Assembly (NCBI RefSeq): GCF_004307455.1
Contig: NZ_SEWX01000008.1
Span: 1-64,000, forward strand
Length of the DNA stretch: 64,000 nucleotides
Reading direction: 5' to 3'
DNA from: Aquirufa nivalisilvae
Lineage (GTDB): Bacteria; Bacteroidota; Bacteroidia; Cytophagales; Spirosomataceae
Part shown: piece after piece, positions 17,855-28,600 of the stretch
Position numbering within the stretch: the first letter of the stretch is position 1
Layout of the letters: each line of letters begins with the position of its first letter
Translations under genes and position numbers: made by a program
Notes under the pieces: generated by a model
The model's input: the letters and a program-made list of their open reading frames with translations, nothing else
Told to the model about the DNA's origin: nothing
Databases searched by the model: none

Positions 17855-18898
17855 ATGAATCCAGTAAAAAGTTACGGTGCCATTAATAAAGATTCGGCGA
17901 TAGCTCCTATGCCGATTGAACGTAGAGATTTAGGTGCTCATGACGTCTCTATTGACATTTTATACTGTGGCGTTTGCCATTCTGATATCCACATGGCTCG
18001 CTCAGAATGGGGACCATCCGTCTACCCAATTGTCCCAGGACATGAAATTGTAGGAATCGTCAAAGCTGTAGGTTCAGCTGTGACCCAATTTAAGGTGGGA
18101 CAAACAGCTGGTGTGGGAGTTTTTGTGGACTCTTGTCGCACATGCCCATCTTGCCAAGGTGGTCAAGAACAATATTGTGATAATAACTTCACGCCTACCT
18201 ACAATGGATATGAAAGAGATGGAAAAACACCTACTTTCGGAGGCTATTCTTCCAACATTGTTGTTGATGAAAAATACACCTTACATATCCCGTTTACGGA
18301 TCATTTAGACCAAGTGGCGCCTTTACTTTGTGCAGGAATCACGACCTATTCTCCACTTAAATTTGCTGGTGTAGGCAAAGGACATAAAGTAGCCGTTTTA
18401 GGTTTAGGTGGACTAGGTCATATGGGGGTCAAATTTGCTGTTGCCATGGGTGCAGAAGTGACCATGTTGAGTACTTCCCCTTCTAAAGAAGCTGATGCTA
18501 AAAGACTTGGGGCGCACCATTTTGTTTTGTCGACCGATAAAGAACAAATGAAAAAATTGAGTAATCAATTTGACTTTATTTTAAATACAGTAGCAGCACA
18601 TCACGACATGAATGCATTTCTTAACCTCTTGAAATTAGAGGGAAAAATGCTGATTGTAGGTATTCCTCCTGAGGATCATCGAATTGCTGCAGCCAGCTTG
18701 ATTTCCAAAAGAAGAAGTATCATAGGATCCAACATTGGTGGAATTGCCGAGACCCAGGAAATGCTGAATTACTGTGCAGAACACAATATTCTATCAGATA
18801 TTGAATTGATTCCCATGAATCAAATCAATGAGGCTTACGAGCGAATCATCAAATCCGATGTTAAATATCGATTTGTCATTGATATGAAGACAATTTGA
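17855..18898 (+). CDS. Zinc-dependent NAD(P) alcohol dehydrogenase (YahK/cinnamyl-alcohol type)
   Basis: 347 residues of the medium-chain dehydrogenase family. Catalytic zinc ligands are Cys38 (C-G-V-C-H-S-D) and His62-Glu63 (P-G-H-E). The structural zinc is held by Cys94, 97, 100 and 108. The Rossmann motif is G-L-G-G-L-G-H-M-G. The close match to the YahK/CAD branch suggests NADPH-dependent reduction of a range of aldehydes. The gene is monocistronic: the 33-bp palindrome array lies upstream and a strong terminator directly downstream. Confidence 0.92.
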   Translation: MNPVKSYGAINKDSAIAPMPIERRDLGAHDVSIDILYCGVCHSDIHMARSEWGPSVYPIVPGHEIVGIVKAVGSAVTQFKVGQTAGVGVFVDSCRTCPSCQGGQEQYCDNNFTPTYNGYERDGKTPTFGGYSSNIVVDEKYTLHIPFTDHLDQVAPLLCAGITTYSPLKFAGVGKGHKVAVLGLGGLGHMGVKFAVAMGAEVTMLSTSPSKEADAKRLGAHHFVLSTDKEQMKKLSNQFDFILNTVAAHHDMNAFLNLLKLEGKMLIVGIPPEDHRIAAASLISKRRSIIGSNIGGIAETQEMLNYCAEHNILSDIELIPMNQINEAYERIIKSDVKYRFVIDMKTI

Positions 18899-18901
18899 GA
18901 T

Positions 18902-18949
18902 ATCATTTAAAAAAAGAGCTTAGCTACCTAAGCTCTTTTTTTAAATGAT
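18902..18949 (+). terminator. Strong intrinsic (possibly bidirectional) terminator
   Basis: Perfect 22-bp stem (18902-18923 with 18928-18949) and a 4-base loop CTAC. The inner AGAGCTTAG/CTAAGCTCT is followed by T7 and preceded by A7. It starts 4 bp after the stop codon of the zinc dehydrogenase gene. Confidence 0.93.
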
Positions 18950-18992
18950 AATTCTCATATAAATAGCCAACAACTATTTAGTAAATTGTAAC

Positions 18993-20072
18993 ATGAAATG
19001 GATTTATATATCGCTCTTACTACTAAGTTTGAGTGCTTGTAACAAAAAAGAAGAAACTACCTTTCCGAGTGAAGGGCCTATTTCCGAGTCTGTTTATGCC
19101 TCTGGCACATTGAAAAGCCTAGACCAATATCAGGCATTTGCACCAGTAAGTGGTATCGTAGATCAAATCTTTGTTCAAGAAGGTGACAGCGTCAAAATAG
19201 GAGATCCTATCCTATCTATTTCCCATGTAGCTCAGCAATTGAATCAAGAAAATGCCGCTTTGGCAGCTAACTTTGCTAATGCATCAAACAATCAAAGCAA
19301 GATCAACGACGCCCAATTATTCGTTGATTTAGCCAAGAATAAATGGAAAACAGATTCTACTCTATTGGTTCGCCAAAGGGCCTTATGGAAACAACAAATT
19401 GGGACTCAAGTAGAATTAGAACAAAAAGAACTAGCTTACGAAAACTCTAAAGCCGCTTATTTGTCCTCTATATTAAAATTAAAGGATTTGAAACGTCAGA
19501 TTCAGTTCAATGCCAAGCAATCCATCAAAAACCTTTCTATTTCAAAACAACTAAGTGCCGACTTCACCGTGAGAAGTAAAGTAAATGGTATCGTGTATGA
19601 TTTGCTAAAATTGAAAGGGGAAATTGTCAGCCCTCAAACACCTCTTGCCATTGTTGGAAATCCCTCGCAATTCATTTTGGAGATGCAAGTTGATGAAGAT
19701 GATATTTTCAGAGTCAAGGTAGGTTTGCCTGTACTATTGACACTTGACGCCTACAAAGGACAGGTATTTGATGCCACAGTAACCAAGATATATCCCATCA
19801 TGAATGAGAGGAGCAAGACGTTTTTAGTAGAAGCCAAATTCACTCAAAAACCGGCCACCTTGTTTCCCAATGTCACGTTTGAAGCCAATATCATCCTATT
19901 CAAAAAAGAAAAAACCTTGTTAATTCCTAGAAATTATTTAGTCAAAGATAGTTTGGTCATTAAAGCTTCTGGAGATACGATCGTCGTAAAAACAGGTTTG
20001 AAGGATTTTAAAAAAGTGGAAATTATTCAAGGGCTAAATGCCAAGGATGAAATCAAAATGCCCGGTAAATGA
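18993..20072 (+). CDS. MacA/HlyD-like periplasmic adaptor lipoprotein
   Basis: 359 residues. A lipoprotein signal ends L-S-L-S-A-C with Cys16. A biotinyl-lipoyl-like half (A-P-V-S-G-I-V-D-Q-I-F-V-Q-E-G-D) comes next, then an alpha-helical hairpin rich in Gln/Ala/Leu (about 80-185), then the second lipoyl half and a beta barrel. It links an inner-membrane ABC transporter to the outer membrane. The stop overlaps the next start (ATGA at 20069). With the following permease and ATPase it makes a MacAB-like exporter. No TolC gene is adjacent; the TolC-type gene at 60075 is one possible partner. Confidence 0.9.
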   Translation: MKWIYISLLLLSLSACNKKEETTFPSEGPISESVYASGTLKSLDQYQAFAPVSGIVDQIFVQEGDSVKIGDPILSISHVAQQLNQENAALAANFANASNNQSKINDAQLFVDLAKNKWKTDSTLLVRQRALWKQQIGTQVELEQKELAYENSKAAYLSSILKLKDLKRQIQFNAKQSIKNLSISKQLSADFTVRSKVNGIVYDLLKLKGEIVSPQTPLAIVGNPSQFILEMQVDEDDIFRVKVGLPVLLTLDAYKGQVFDATVTKIYPIMNERSKTFLVEAKFTQKPATLFPNVTFEANIILFKKEKTLLIPRNYLVKDSLVIKASGDTIVVKTGLKDFKKVEIIQGLNAKDEIKMPGK

Positions 20073-21328
20073 ATTTTAAATTAATTCAAAATATTGCCGT
20101 ATCTCTACTTTTAGCCCGTTGGAGACAAACTTTGGTGGCCGCCATTGGTGTTACTTTCAGTATCACTATGTTTATCACCTTATTAAGCTTTATGTCGGGC
20201 TTAAATGATTTGTTAGATGGCCTCATTCTAAACCGAACACCTCATGTAAGGTTATACAAAGAAATGAAAGCTTCTGATTTTCAACCGATAGATCTTCAAT
20301 CTAAAAAAACGAAGCAATACAACTTCATCCGTTCCATCAAACCCAAATCGGAAAGATTAGAGATTCAAAATAGCGCAGCCATCATTAAAAATTTAAAGTC
20401 TGATTCTCGAGTTCTTGGTGTGGCACCCAAAGTTACGGCTCAAGTATTTTATAATGTGGGAGTTATTGAAATTACAGGGGTCATCAATGGCATAGATCCT
20501 GAAGCTGAAAACAAACTCTTTTTCTTCAACGATTACGTAACTGAAGGAAATTATATGGATCTCAAAAATATCCCCAATAGTATCATTCTGGGCAAAGGAG
20601 CGGCAGAAAAGATGTTGGCTCAAATTGGAGATGTGGTACAAGTCACCTCGAGTAAAGGAGAACGCCTTTCGCTGAAAGTGGTTGGTTTTTTTCAATCAGG
20701 TTTACAAGATATAGACAATGTACAGAGCTATGCTTCCATATCAACGACACAGAAATTATTGGGTGAATCCAATAATTACATTACCGACTTACAAGTAAAA
20801 TTAAATGACATTCTTTTGGCCCCTAATGTGGCAAAGGAATACCAAAGAATTTATGAAATTCAGGCCATTGATATACAAACTGCCAACTCCCAATTTGAAA
20901 CGGGTAGTTCTGTTAGAAGTCTGATTTCCTATGCCGTGGGAGTTACCTTATTGATTGTAGCTGGTTTTGGAATTTACAATATCCTCAATATGATGATTTA
21001 TGAAAAAATGGATTCCATTGCTATTTTGAAAGCCATTGGATTTTCCGGGAAAGATGTCAATCGTATTTTTATTTTAATTGCCTTGAGCATAGGAGTCTTT
21101 GGAGGCATTTTAGGCCTTTTAGGAGGATTTGGTTTATCAGCAATCATCGATCAAATACCTTTCAACACTAGTTCCTTGCCTACAGTAAAAACCTACCCCA
21201 TCAACTATAATCCAAGATATTATCTGATTGGGTCTACATTTGCCATCATTACCACTTATCTAGCAGGCTACTTCCCTTCCCGGAAAGCGAGCAAAATAGA
21301 CCCTGTTATCATCATTAGAGGAAAGTAG
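20069..21328 (+). CDS. MacB/LolC-like ABC transporter permease
   Basis: 419 residues. One membrane segment near residue 20-45 is followed by a large periplasmic domain (about 60-280, MacB_PCD type). Three further membrane segments from about 285 carry the FtsX-like domain with G-I-Y-N-I-L-N-M and the K-A-I-G-F-S-G-K coupling helix. This is the mechanotransmission-type (type VII) permease fold. It starts inside the stop of the adaptor gene and ends 1 bp before the ATPase start, so the three are one unit. The exported substrate is unknown. Confidence 0.9.
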   Translation: MNFKLIQNIAVSLLLARWRQTLVAAIGVTFSITMFITLLSFMSGLNDLLDGLILNRTPHVRLYKEMKASDFQPIDLQSKKTKQYNFIRSIKPKSERLEIQNSAAIIKNLKSDSRVLGVAPKVTAQVFYNVGVIEITGVINGIDPEAENKLFFFNDYVTEGNYMDLKNIPNSIILGKGAAEKMLAQIGDVVQVTSSKGERLSLKVVGFFQSGLQDIDNVQSYASISTTQKLLGESNNYITDLQVKLNDILLAPNVAKEYQRIYEIQAIDIQTANSQFETGSSVRSLISYAVGVTLLIVAGFGIYNILNMMIYEKMDSIAILKAIGFSGKDVNRIFILIALSIGVFGGILGLLGGFGLSAIIDQIPFNTSSLPTVKTYPINYNPRYYLIGSTFAIITTYLAGYFPSRKASKIDPVIIIRGK

Positions 21329-21329
21329 T

Positions 21330-22010
21330 ATGAGCCAAATCATTTTAGAAGCACAGGGTATCAGTAAAAGCTTTCATGATCCAGTAACAATACCGGTGCT
21401 TAAGAATATATCCTTTAGTCTGAATAAAGGCGAGTTTGTCTCGGTGATAGGCAAATCAGGTTGCGGAAAATCCACCTTATTGTACATTCTTTCCACAATG
21501 GATACCGATTATGAGGGAAATCTCATCATAGATGAAGTATCCATGCAAGGAAAAGATGAAGGGGAATTGGCCGTTGTTCGCAATGAAAAAATTGGCTTTG
21601 TATTTCAATTTCATTATCTATTGAATGAATTCTCTGTTTTAGAAAATGTGATGTTACCCGGTCAAAAATTGGGCAAGTATTCCCCTAAAGAAATCAAAGA
21701 AAGGGCCTATCAAAAATTGAAAATTCTTGGCATTGAAAATGAAGCTTTAAAAAAGCCGAATCAACTTTCAGGTGGGCAAAAACAACGTGTAGCTATCGCT
21801 AGAGCACTCATCAATGACCCTTTGATCATTATGGGAGATGAGCCCACAGGAAATTTGGATAAAAAAAACAGTGAAATCGTATTCGATATTTTCAAAGAAT
21901 TGGCAGAAAACTATGGTCAATCTTTGTTAATTGTTACGCACGACAATGAGTTTGCTTCTCGTACGCAGCGCATCATTGAAATGCAAGACGGCTCCATTAT
22001 CCGCATGTAA
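21330..22010 (+). CDS. ABC transporter ATP-binding protein (MacB/LolD-type)
   Basis: 226 residues. Walker A is G-K-S-G-C-G-K-S-T at 41-49. The Q-loop falls in F-V-F-Q-F-H-Y-L-L-N-E-F, the signature is L-S-G-G-Q-K-Q-R, Walker B is I-I-M-G-D-E-P-T-G-N-L-D, and the H-loop is V-T-H-D. The length and motifs fit the LolD/FtsE-like ATPases that drive MacB-type permeases. It is the last gene of the exporter unit and ends back-to-back with the convergent acyltransferase gene (stops at 22010 and 22011). Confidence 0.93.
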   Translation: MSQIILEAQGISKSFHDPVTIPVLKNISFSLNKGEFVSVIGKSGCGKSTLLYILSTMDTDYEGNLIIDEVSMQGKDEGELAVVRNEKIGFVFQFHYLLNEFSVLENVMLPGQKLGKYSPKEIKERAYQKLKILGIENEALKKPNQLSGGQKQRVAIARALINDPLIIMGDEPTGNLDKKNSEIVFDIFKELAENYGQSLLIVTHDNEFASRTQRIIEMQDGSIIRM

Positions 22011-23060
22011 TTAACCTGAAACCTTGGCGCCTCCTGGGATTTTTCTCAGTAACCAGACAATAGCCCCAGAAATCAACAAACAGCTAAATGCTGTCACAGG
22101 TATTCCTAAACTTGGATGTACCAATTTATAGTGTATCCCCAATTTGGCGATGTAAAATAAGACCAAAATATGGACTAAATATATCCCATAACTATGGGAG
22201 CTAATCCATTCTCTCAAAGGAATTAAGACACGAATCTCAAAAGGAAAGTATTTACAAAGCAAGAACAATCCGGCCGTAGAAAGCACTACAGAAGGAGAAA
22301 AGTTAGCATATAGCAATCCATAAAATTTTCCATCGCGTAGGGATAATTGATAGGTTCCAATCAATGTCCAGGCCGTTCCGATAACAAATAATGCCATTGC
22401 CCAAAAACGTATTTGACTCAAATTACTGAAGTCTTTATGTCGCAAATAATATCCCAACACCAAATAACCCAAATAGCCCGTAAAATAAGGCAAAGGCACG
22501 GGTGAATCTAGAACAGGAAAATGAGGATTATTGAAAATAATGGTCAGTAACCAAATACCTAAAAAGTACTGAATCTGTTTTTCTGAGGCCATCCGAATCC
22601 AAGTACTCATGATAGGTATGAATAAATAAAGCCCAATGACCATATACACATACCAAAAATGGTAGGAACCACCTGTAAAATATTGTTGACCTATCCAACG
22701 TATCAATTCCTCAACTGAATGAAATGATCTACCTCGCATTCGAACAGCCCAATTGAAATACACAAAAAAGATATTCCAAAATAAGAATGGGACAACGATT
22801 CTTTGAAATGATTTTGAAACAAATGCCCCATAAGGCTCCTCTTTTCCTAAAACTAAGGCACCTGTTAGCATGACAAAAATGGGCACAGCAAAACGCATGC
22901 AGCCATTATAGACATTGGCATTCCACCATAAAGCATCAGGAACACGATGAAAACTCAGCAGCAAGTTAGCTGCTGAGTGAATCAAAATCACTGCGAGAGT
23001 CGCAATGACACGTAAATTTGTTAACCAAATAATGGGGCCGTTGGCCTTAGAGATTTGCAT
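22011..23060 (-). CDS. Acyltransferase 3 family membrane protein
   Basis: 349 residues from the ATG at 23060. The frame stays open to 23183, but that extension only reads through the tail of the oxidoreductase gene. About ten hydrophobic segments and the N-terminal N-L-R-V-I-A-T-L-A-V-I-L-I-H-S histidine motif mark the acyltransferase 3 (OafA/YrhL-like) family, which O-acylates carbohydrates or lipids at the membrane. It overlaps the preceding molybdenum hydroxylase subunit by 14 bp, so translation is probably coupled. The acceptor is unknown. Confidence 0.85.
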   Translation of the reverse strand: MQISKANGPIIWLTNLRVIATLAVILIHSAANLLLSFHRVPDALWWNANVYNGCMRFAVPIFVMLTGALVLGKEEPYGAFVSKSFQRIVVPFLFWNIFFVYFNWAVRMRGRSFHSVEELIRWIGQQYFTGGSYHFWYVYMVIGLYLFIPIMSTWIRMASEKQIQYFLGIWLLTIIFNNPHFPVLDSPVPLPYFTGYLGYLVLGYYLRHKDFSNLSQIRFWAMALFVIGTAWTLIGTYQLSLRDGKFYGLLYANFSPSVVLSTAGLFLLCKYFPFEIRVLIPLREWISSHSYGIYLVHILVLFYIAKLGIHYKLVHPSLGIPVTAFSCLLISGAIVWLLRKIPGGAKVSG

Positions 23061-25176
23061 TATCAGGGCCTGCAAAAGGTTGACGATACAAGCGTTTCTT
23101 GGTTGCTGCAAACAAGGCATTGGCCACTGCTCCCCCTGTTGGTGGTAAAGCAGGTTCTCCCAAACCTGTTGGTGCAATTCCATTATTCACAAAATGAGCC
23201 TCCACAGTAGGAATTTCATTTCCACGAATCAATTTATATGTATCGAAATTCTTTTGCTGAGGAACTCCTTTATCAAAACTCAATTTGCTAAACATGGCAT
23301 GGCCATAGCCATCAATAATACCTCCAATCACTTGATTTTCAGCACCAGAACGGTTAATTACCTCACCGCAATCAGTAACTGCAGTTAGATGGGTAACTTT
23401 GGCCTCTCCATCCACTATTTTAGCTTCTGCTACTTGGGCTACATAGGATAAATGAGAGAAATAAACACTAAATCCTTGATGAACATTAGCCCCTTTCTTA
23501 CCCCATTTTGCCTTTTCAGCCACTTGTTTGATGACTTCAATAAAGCGATCAGGTTCGTAGGTAATCTTTCCAACAGGATTGGTTTTTACTTTTTGCAACC
23601 AATCCAAACGCATTTGAATCGGATCTTTACCAGCTGCTGCAGCTACCTCATCCAAGAAGGATTGTTCTGCCGAAGCCAAGAAGTTGGTAATTGGCGCGCG
23701 CCAAGGTCCCGTAGTAATCGCTGAATTATAATTGAATGATTCAATCAATACGTTATCAATGGCTCCAACTGGGAAATTATCTTGTCGAGTACTATTACCA
23801 GCATTCAAACCTACTCCACGTAAGTAGAAGGCAATCATCTCACCTTTCTCATTTAAACCCGCTTTAAAGTGATATCTAACTGCTGGACGATAAATCCCTC
23901 CAGTCATATCATCTTCACGCGTCCACATCACTTTAACAGGCATTTTAATGATGCTAGAAAGTTCTGCCGCTTCTAAAGCATAGTCATTGTTTAATCGACG
24001 ACCAAAACCTCCACCCATTTTAGTCAATTCTACCTGAATGGTATTTTCAGGAACACCTAACAAAGTAGCTACTGCTTTTTGAGCTGACTGAGGAACTTGA
24101 GTAGGGCCTGCTAATAAGATCGAACCAGGGCGCACATCCGCAAAGAAGTTCATGGGTTCCATCGGAGTATGTGATAAGAAAGGACACTCGTAAGTGGCTT
24201 CAATCACCTTAGCTGCTTTAGCTATGGCTGCATGAAAATCACCATCCTTCCGCTCAACCTTTACTTTGTCGGTCTTCATCCCCTCATCAAACCATTTCTG
24301 GTGCGTACTATCACTTTCTAAATTACTAGTATCTGAATAAGAACAAACAAGCTTTTTTCTGGCTTGCATGACTTCCCAAGTAGATTTACCTACTACAGCC
24401 ACTTTATTTTTGAAAGAAACCACGTCGATGATTCCTGGCATCTTTTTTACTTCCGCAGCATCAAAGGATACTAAAGTAGATCCAAAAGCAGGTGGACGGA
24501 CGATTTGAGCCACTACCATGCCCGACTTCTGGGTATCTAAACCGTATTGTGGTTTTCCAGTCAGGACTTTATAATTATCTACTCCTTTAACAAAACTACC
24601 AATCAACTGATAATCAGAACGACTCTTATAGGTCACTTCCGAAGGAACGGGTAGCTTTGAAGCTGCATCCACCAAAGCACCATAGGCTAATTTTTGACCT
24701 TTGTTTGGTCCAATAACAAAACCTTTGGAAGTTTTACAGCTAATGGCATCAACACCCCATTGCTGAGCTGCTGCTTGAACTAACATCTGTCTGGCAGTAG
24801 CACCAGCTTTACGTAAACGCTCCCAAGAGTGTTTCAAGGCACCACTACCCCCTGTCACTTGACGTTCGAATAATTGTGTATCTAAATTCGCTTGACGCAC
24901 TTCCACTTGTTTCCAATCTACATCAAGTTCTTCTGCAACAACTATGGGAAATGCCGTTTTAATTCCTTGTCCAATTTCTGGATTAGGAGAATACAAAATT
25001 ACTTTGCCTGTGTTTTCAATGGATAAAAAAGCATTGAAACGATTAGCATCTAAAACTGGATTCATCTGTTGGATGATGCCGGCATTAGCCTTGGATTCGA
25101 ACCAGTCAAATCCTAAGGAAAAAACACCACTCAAGAGGGCTGTCTTCTGAATAAATGATCTTCTTGTCGTTTTCAT
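23047..25176 (-). CDS. Molybdopterin-binding subunit of an exported xanthine-oxidase-family enzyme (IorB-like)
   Basis: 709 residues. A Tat-type leader (R-R-S-F-I-Q-K near residue 5) precedes a hydrophobic stretch, then the aldehyde oxidase/xanthine dehydrogenase large-subunit fold. G-G-G-F-G-R-R near the centre is a cofactor-binding loop. G-L-G-E-P-A-L-P-P near the C-terminus carries the glutamate acting as base. The domain order resembles isoquinoline 1-oxidoreductase beta subunits and membrane aldehyde dehydrogenases. It hydroxylates an aldehyde or N-heterocycle and passes electrons to the 2Fe-2S subunit encoded 2 bp upstream. No cytochrome subunit is adjacent; electrons may go to a separate cytochrome. 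Confidence 0.9.
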   Translation of the reverse strand: MKTTRRSFIQKTALLSGVFSLGFDWFESKANAGIIQQMNPVLDANRFNAFLSIENTGKVILYSPNPEIGQGIKTAFPIVVAEELDVDWKQVEVRQANLDTQLFERQVTGGSGALKHSWERLRKAGATARQMLVQAAAQQWGVDAISCKTSKGFVIGPNKGQKLAYGALVDAASKLPVPSEVTYKSRSDYQLIGSFVKGVDNYKVLTGKPQYGLDTQKSGMVVAQIVRPPAFGSTLVSFDAAEVKKMPGIIDVVSFKNKVAVVGKSTWEVMQARKKLVCSYSDTSNLESDSTHQKWFDEGMKTDKVKVERKDGDFHAAIAKAAKVIEATYECPFLSHTPMEPMNFFADVRPGSILLAGPTQVPQSAQKAVATLLGVPENTIQVELTKMGGGFGRRLNNDYALEAAELSSIIKMPVKVMWTREDDMTGGIYRPAVRYHFKAGLNEKGEMIAFYLRGVGLNAGNSTRQDNFPVGAIDNVLIESFNYNSAITTGPWRAPITNFLASAEQSFLDEVAAAAGKDPIQMRLDWLQKVKTNPVGKITYEPDRFIEVIKQVAEKAKWGKKGANVHQGFSVYFSHLSYVAQVAEAKIVDGEAKVTHLTAVTDCGEVINRSGAENQVIGGIIDGYGHAMFSKLSFDKGVPQQKNFDTYKLIRGNEIPTVEAHFVNNGIAPTGLGEPALPPTGGAVANALFAATKKRLYRQPFAGPDNANL

Positions 25177-25178
25177 CT

Positions 25179-25664
25179 TTATTTCTTTTTAGAAGAGTTG
25201 GATGCAGAAGCAATTTCAGAAGCACGTTTCACCGCATTATGAATCCGGTGGTAAGTACCACAGCGACAAATATTTCCCGACATTCCAGCCACAATATCAT
25301 CATGGCTGGGTTTCGGGTTTTTCTTCAATAAAGCTGCCGCAGTCATAATTTGACCTGCTTGACAATAGCCGCATTGAGGTACATCTAATTCATCCCAAGC
25401 TACTTGAACTGGGTGCTCCGCTTTTTCATTTAAACCTTCAATGGTCGTAACAGCCGATTTACCCACCGCAGAAACAGGCAAAACACAAGAACGCATGGGT
25501 TCTCCATCTAACCAGACAGTACAAGCGCCACATTGGGCAATACCACAACCATACTTGGTTCCTACCAGAGACAAATGATCTCTAAGAACCCAAAGCAAAG
25601 GTGTATTGGAATCCACTTCCACTTTCACCTTTTTACGATTAATCAGTAATTCGATCGACTCCAT
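25179..25664 (-). CDS. 2Fe-2S subunit of the molybdenum hydroxylase (IorA-like)
   Basis: 161 residues. The plant-type ferredoxin cluster is C-G-C-G-I-A-Q-C-G-A-C-T-V plus a following Cys. The second cluster is formed by C-G-Y-C-Q-A-G-Q and G-N-I-C-R-C-G-T-Y. This is the standard small subunit that takes electrons from the molybdopterin. It has no signal peptide of its own and probably travels with the Tat-leader large subunit. The gene follows the DUF1080 gene by 31 bp and precedes the large subunit by 2 bp. Confidence 0.94.
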   Translation of the reverse strand: MESIELLINRKKVKVEVDSNTPLLWVLRDHLSLVGTKYGCGIAQCGACTVWLDGEPMRSCVLPVSAVGKSAVTTIEGLNEKAEHPVQVAWDELDVPQCGYCQAGQIMTAAALLKKNPKPSHDDIVAGMSGNICRCGTYHRIHNAVKRASEIASASNSSKKK

Positions 25665-25695
25665 TGTTGATTGGTTTAATAAGATAAACGAAATT

Positions 25696-28600
25696 CTATT
25701 TACGTTTTTTAGATTTTGTTTCTACTGGAACAAGCTCTTTCACTCGAATGTTTCGGAATTTTAATTCATTTCCATGACCTAAAAATCCAATATGTCCTTT
25801 TGGGTTAAATAATCCTGGATGTTCTTTATGGTCAGGAGTTCCACCTTTGGTTGCTTCTGCTATATCTCCATCCAAAATCACCTCTCCGTTCAAAATCACT
25901 TTGATGTGATTTCCCTCAGCAATTACTTCTTGTTGATTCCACTCACCCACCGGCTTTAAGAAACCTTTCTTTGCAGGAATAATTCCATATACAGAACCAT
26001 GGTATTGGTATGGCTGCAAATTAGCATATACAGGAGCGGTATTATCCAAGATTTGTAATTCCATGCCCACATAAGCAGCATCTCCTGTTAATGGAGCACG
26101 AATACCCAATCCATTATTTGCACCAGGCGTTAATTGGAAATCAAATTTAAAGTGGAAGTTGGCATACTCGTTTTTCGTAAACAAATTACCTTTTCCTCCA
26201 CGCTTAGGATAAATCACCAAATTACCATTTTCAGGTACATAATCCGTCGTATTTCCTGTCCATTTGAATAAAGAAGACCCATCAAATAACAGCTCAAATC
26301 CTTGTGCTTTCTCTTCATCTGAAAGTGTCTGCAATGGCTGAGGTTCTAATTCTTTAACATAGATGTTACGATAAACAATGTGGTTACCATGAGCTTGTAA
26401 TTCAATGGCATCTTTCACAAAAATGGGAATTTTACGATCCCAATAGTTTTCTAAAATGGTATTATCTACTACTAACTCTCCATTCAAATACACCGTTACA
26501 CGCTCACCCACCATTTTAATGTAGAATGTATTCCATTCTTCTACTGGGTTATCCGCTAATTTTAATGGATTTTTAGCATTGATCTGATTGTTATATAATC
26601 CACCTGAACCTACATTGGCTCCTACATTAACACGAGCAATATCCCAGATTTGAACTTGTGGAGCACCGCGTAAATAAATGCCAGCATCACCATCTTTTTC
26701 AATTTTCCAATCGACATACATTTCAAAATCTTGGTAATCTTTTACTGAACAAAGGTTGTCTCCATGACCAGTAAAATGCAATTGATCATCTTTGGCATAC
26801 CAACCTTTACGCATGTTCTCATCCGCTTTTACTTGCTTAATAGCTAAGCTATCAGCCGACATGGCACGGCGTTTCACTGGATTTTCTACTAGGCCTTTCC
26901 AACCCGATAAATCCTTACCATTGAACATGGAATAAAAACCTACCTTATTTCCTAAAGCATCAATGGCCTTTTGAGCAGAAGTACGTAAATCAGCAGAAGA
27001 AACAAAAGGCAAGGCTTCTAAAACCCAAGCCTTGGTCATTTGACTTTGTAATTCTGGATTTCCCACAAATAAATTAGTTAAACCATCGGCTGCAACCGAA
27101 CGAGCATTGGCCTCTTGTAAACCTATTTGCAAGGTTCTCATAGCAGATAAACTTGGGCAACGACCCAAACCTCTAAATACCAAAGCACGAGTATCCATAT
27201 CTTGGGTTAAATCCAAGGCATTCCGGTAACGTAAGATTTGTTGAGTAACATTTTGTGTAGCCTTACCATTACTCTTCACATAGGCTTTAATGGCTTCCAA
27301 ATTCTTGGATTTTTTCACTAAATCGCCTAACCATACCAATGATTCTGCTTCTGAAACAAATGGAATCCAGTTCAACTGATTTTTCGCTTTCACCGCATAA
27401 CCATTCACTTTGCTAGCGACAGTCGGATCCAATTTTTGAATTTGGGTAACACAGCTTTGTAAGTGTTTTACTTCACTCTCCGAACTTGCATTAGAAAGTT
27501 TTTGAGCAATGATATCAAAATCAGCAGGACTAACCCATCTGAATAATACTTGATAAGCAGCAGCACGTGTAGCGTCATTGGATTGTACAGCATTCCAAAC
27601 ATGTGATTTGATAGCTGGCCATTGACGGTAAGAAGCATAAATCAACAAAATGGTTTGTTGAGATGCACTCAACTGAGAATAGGACGCTACGTTTTTCTCA
27701 AAAAAGCTATTCGCAGCTAAATTGCTAGCCACTTCTCCTACAGCAACACCGTCCACTTCAGCATTAGCAGCTGTTGCCCAAACTTTGGCTAAGCCAGCGT
27801 TACCTTGGATTTTCAAACGAGCTATGGAAGCTGCTGTTCTTAATCCTGCATTTTTAGATGTTTCAGACACGGTCACTTGAGCTAAAGCCCAGGCAACTTT
27901 CGCATTTCCAGCAGCTTGAACAAAAGATGTTTTCTTGGCATCAGACCACTTAGAGAAAGCTGCTGCTACCTGACTAGCATCACTAGCTTTGGCATGCTTC
28001 ATCAGATGTTTAACCAAATAAGCCTCTACTTCATTATTAGAAGTTTTAGCAAATGCTCCTAACAAATAAGCTACGGGAGTTTTTGACTTAGATAAAAGTA
28101 CATCACTGACCTTTATTTGAGAACCAGCAGGCCAAGAAGTTACATTTAAAGGACTAAGCCCATTGGCATCTTTAGCTGACTTAACAAAAGCTAAATAGGA
28201 TTCCAAAGCCTGCGTAGGCTCATATGCACCATTGGCTTTAGCCGCTTGTTCTTTTAAAATTTTATTTGCATTAGGAGAACCTAAAGCAGCTATTGCTCTT
28301 AAAATCAATTGATTGGTACGTTGATCCGACGATGGATATAAAGCTTCAATGGCTGAACCAGCGGCTTTATAATTTATGTCGGTTAGAGCTTGAATCATAT
28401 CTTTTTGATAAGCCGCGTTACCATTTTGTAAAGCTGCCAACAAAGCTTTCCCCACTTGGTCTTGACCAAAAGGAGCCAATTTAACCAATAAACGAGCCGC
28501 AGGACCTGCTAAGTGATTCTTTTGTAAAAATGGGATAATCACTGAAATCGATTCCCCTCGAGCGATAGGTTGCAAAGCCAACATAGCGATAGCTTGGGTA

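Noticed and set aside
23061-23183. N-terminal extension of the acyltransferase gene
   Set aside because: The residues are out-of-frame reading of the oxidoreductase 3' end; the first membrane segment follows the ATG at 23060.
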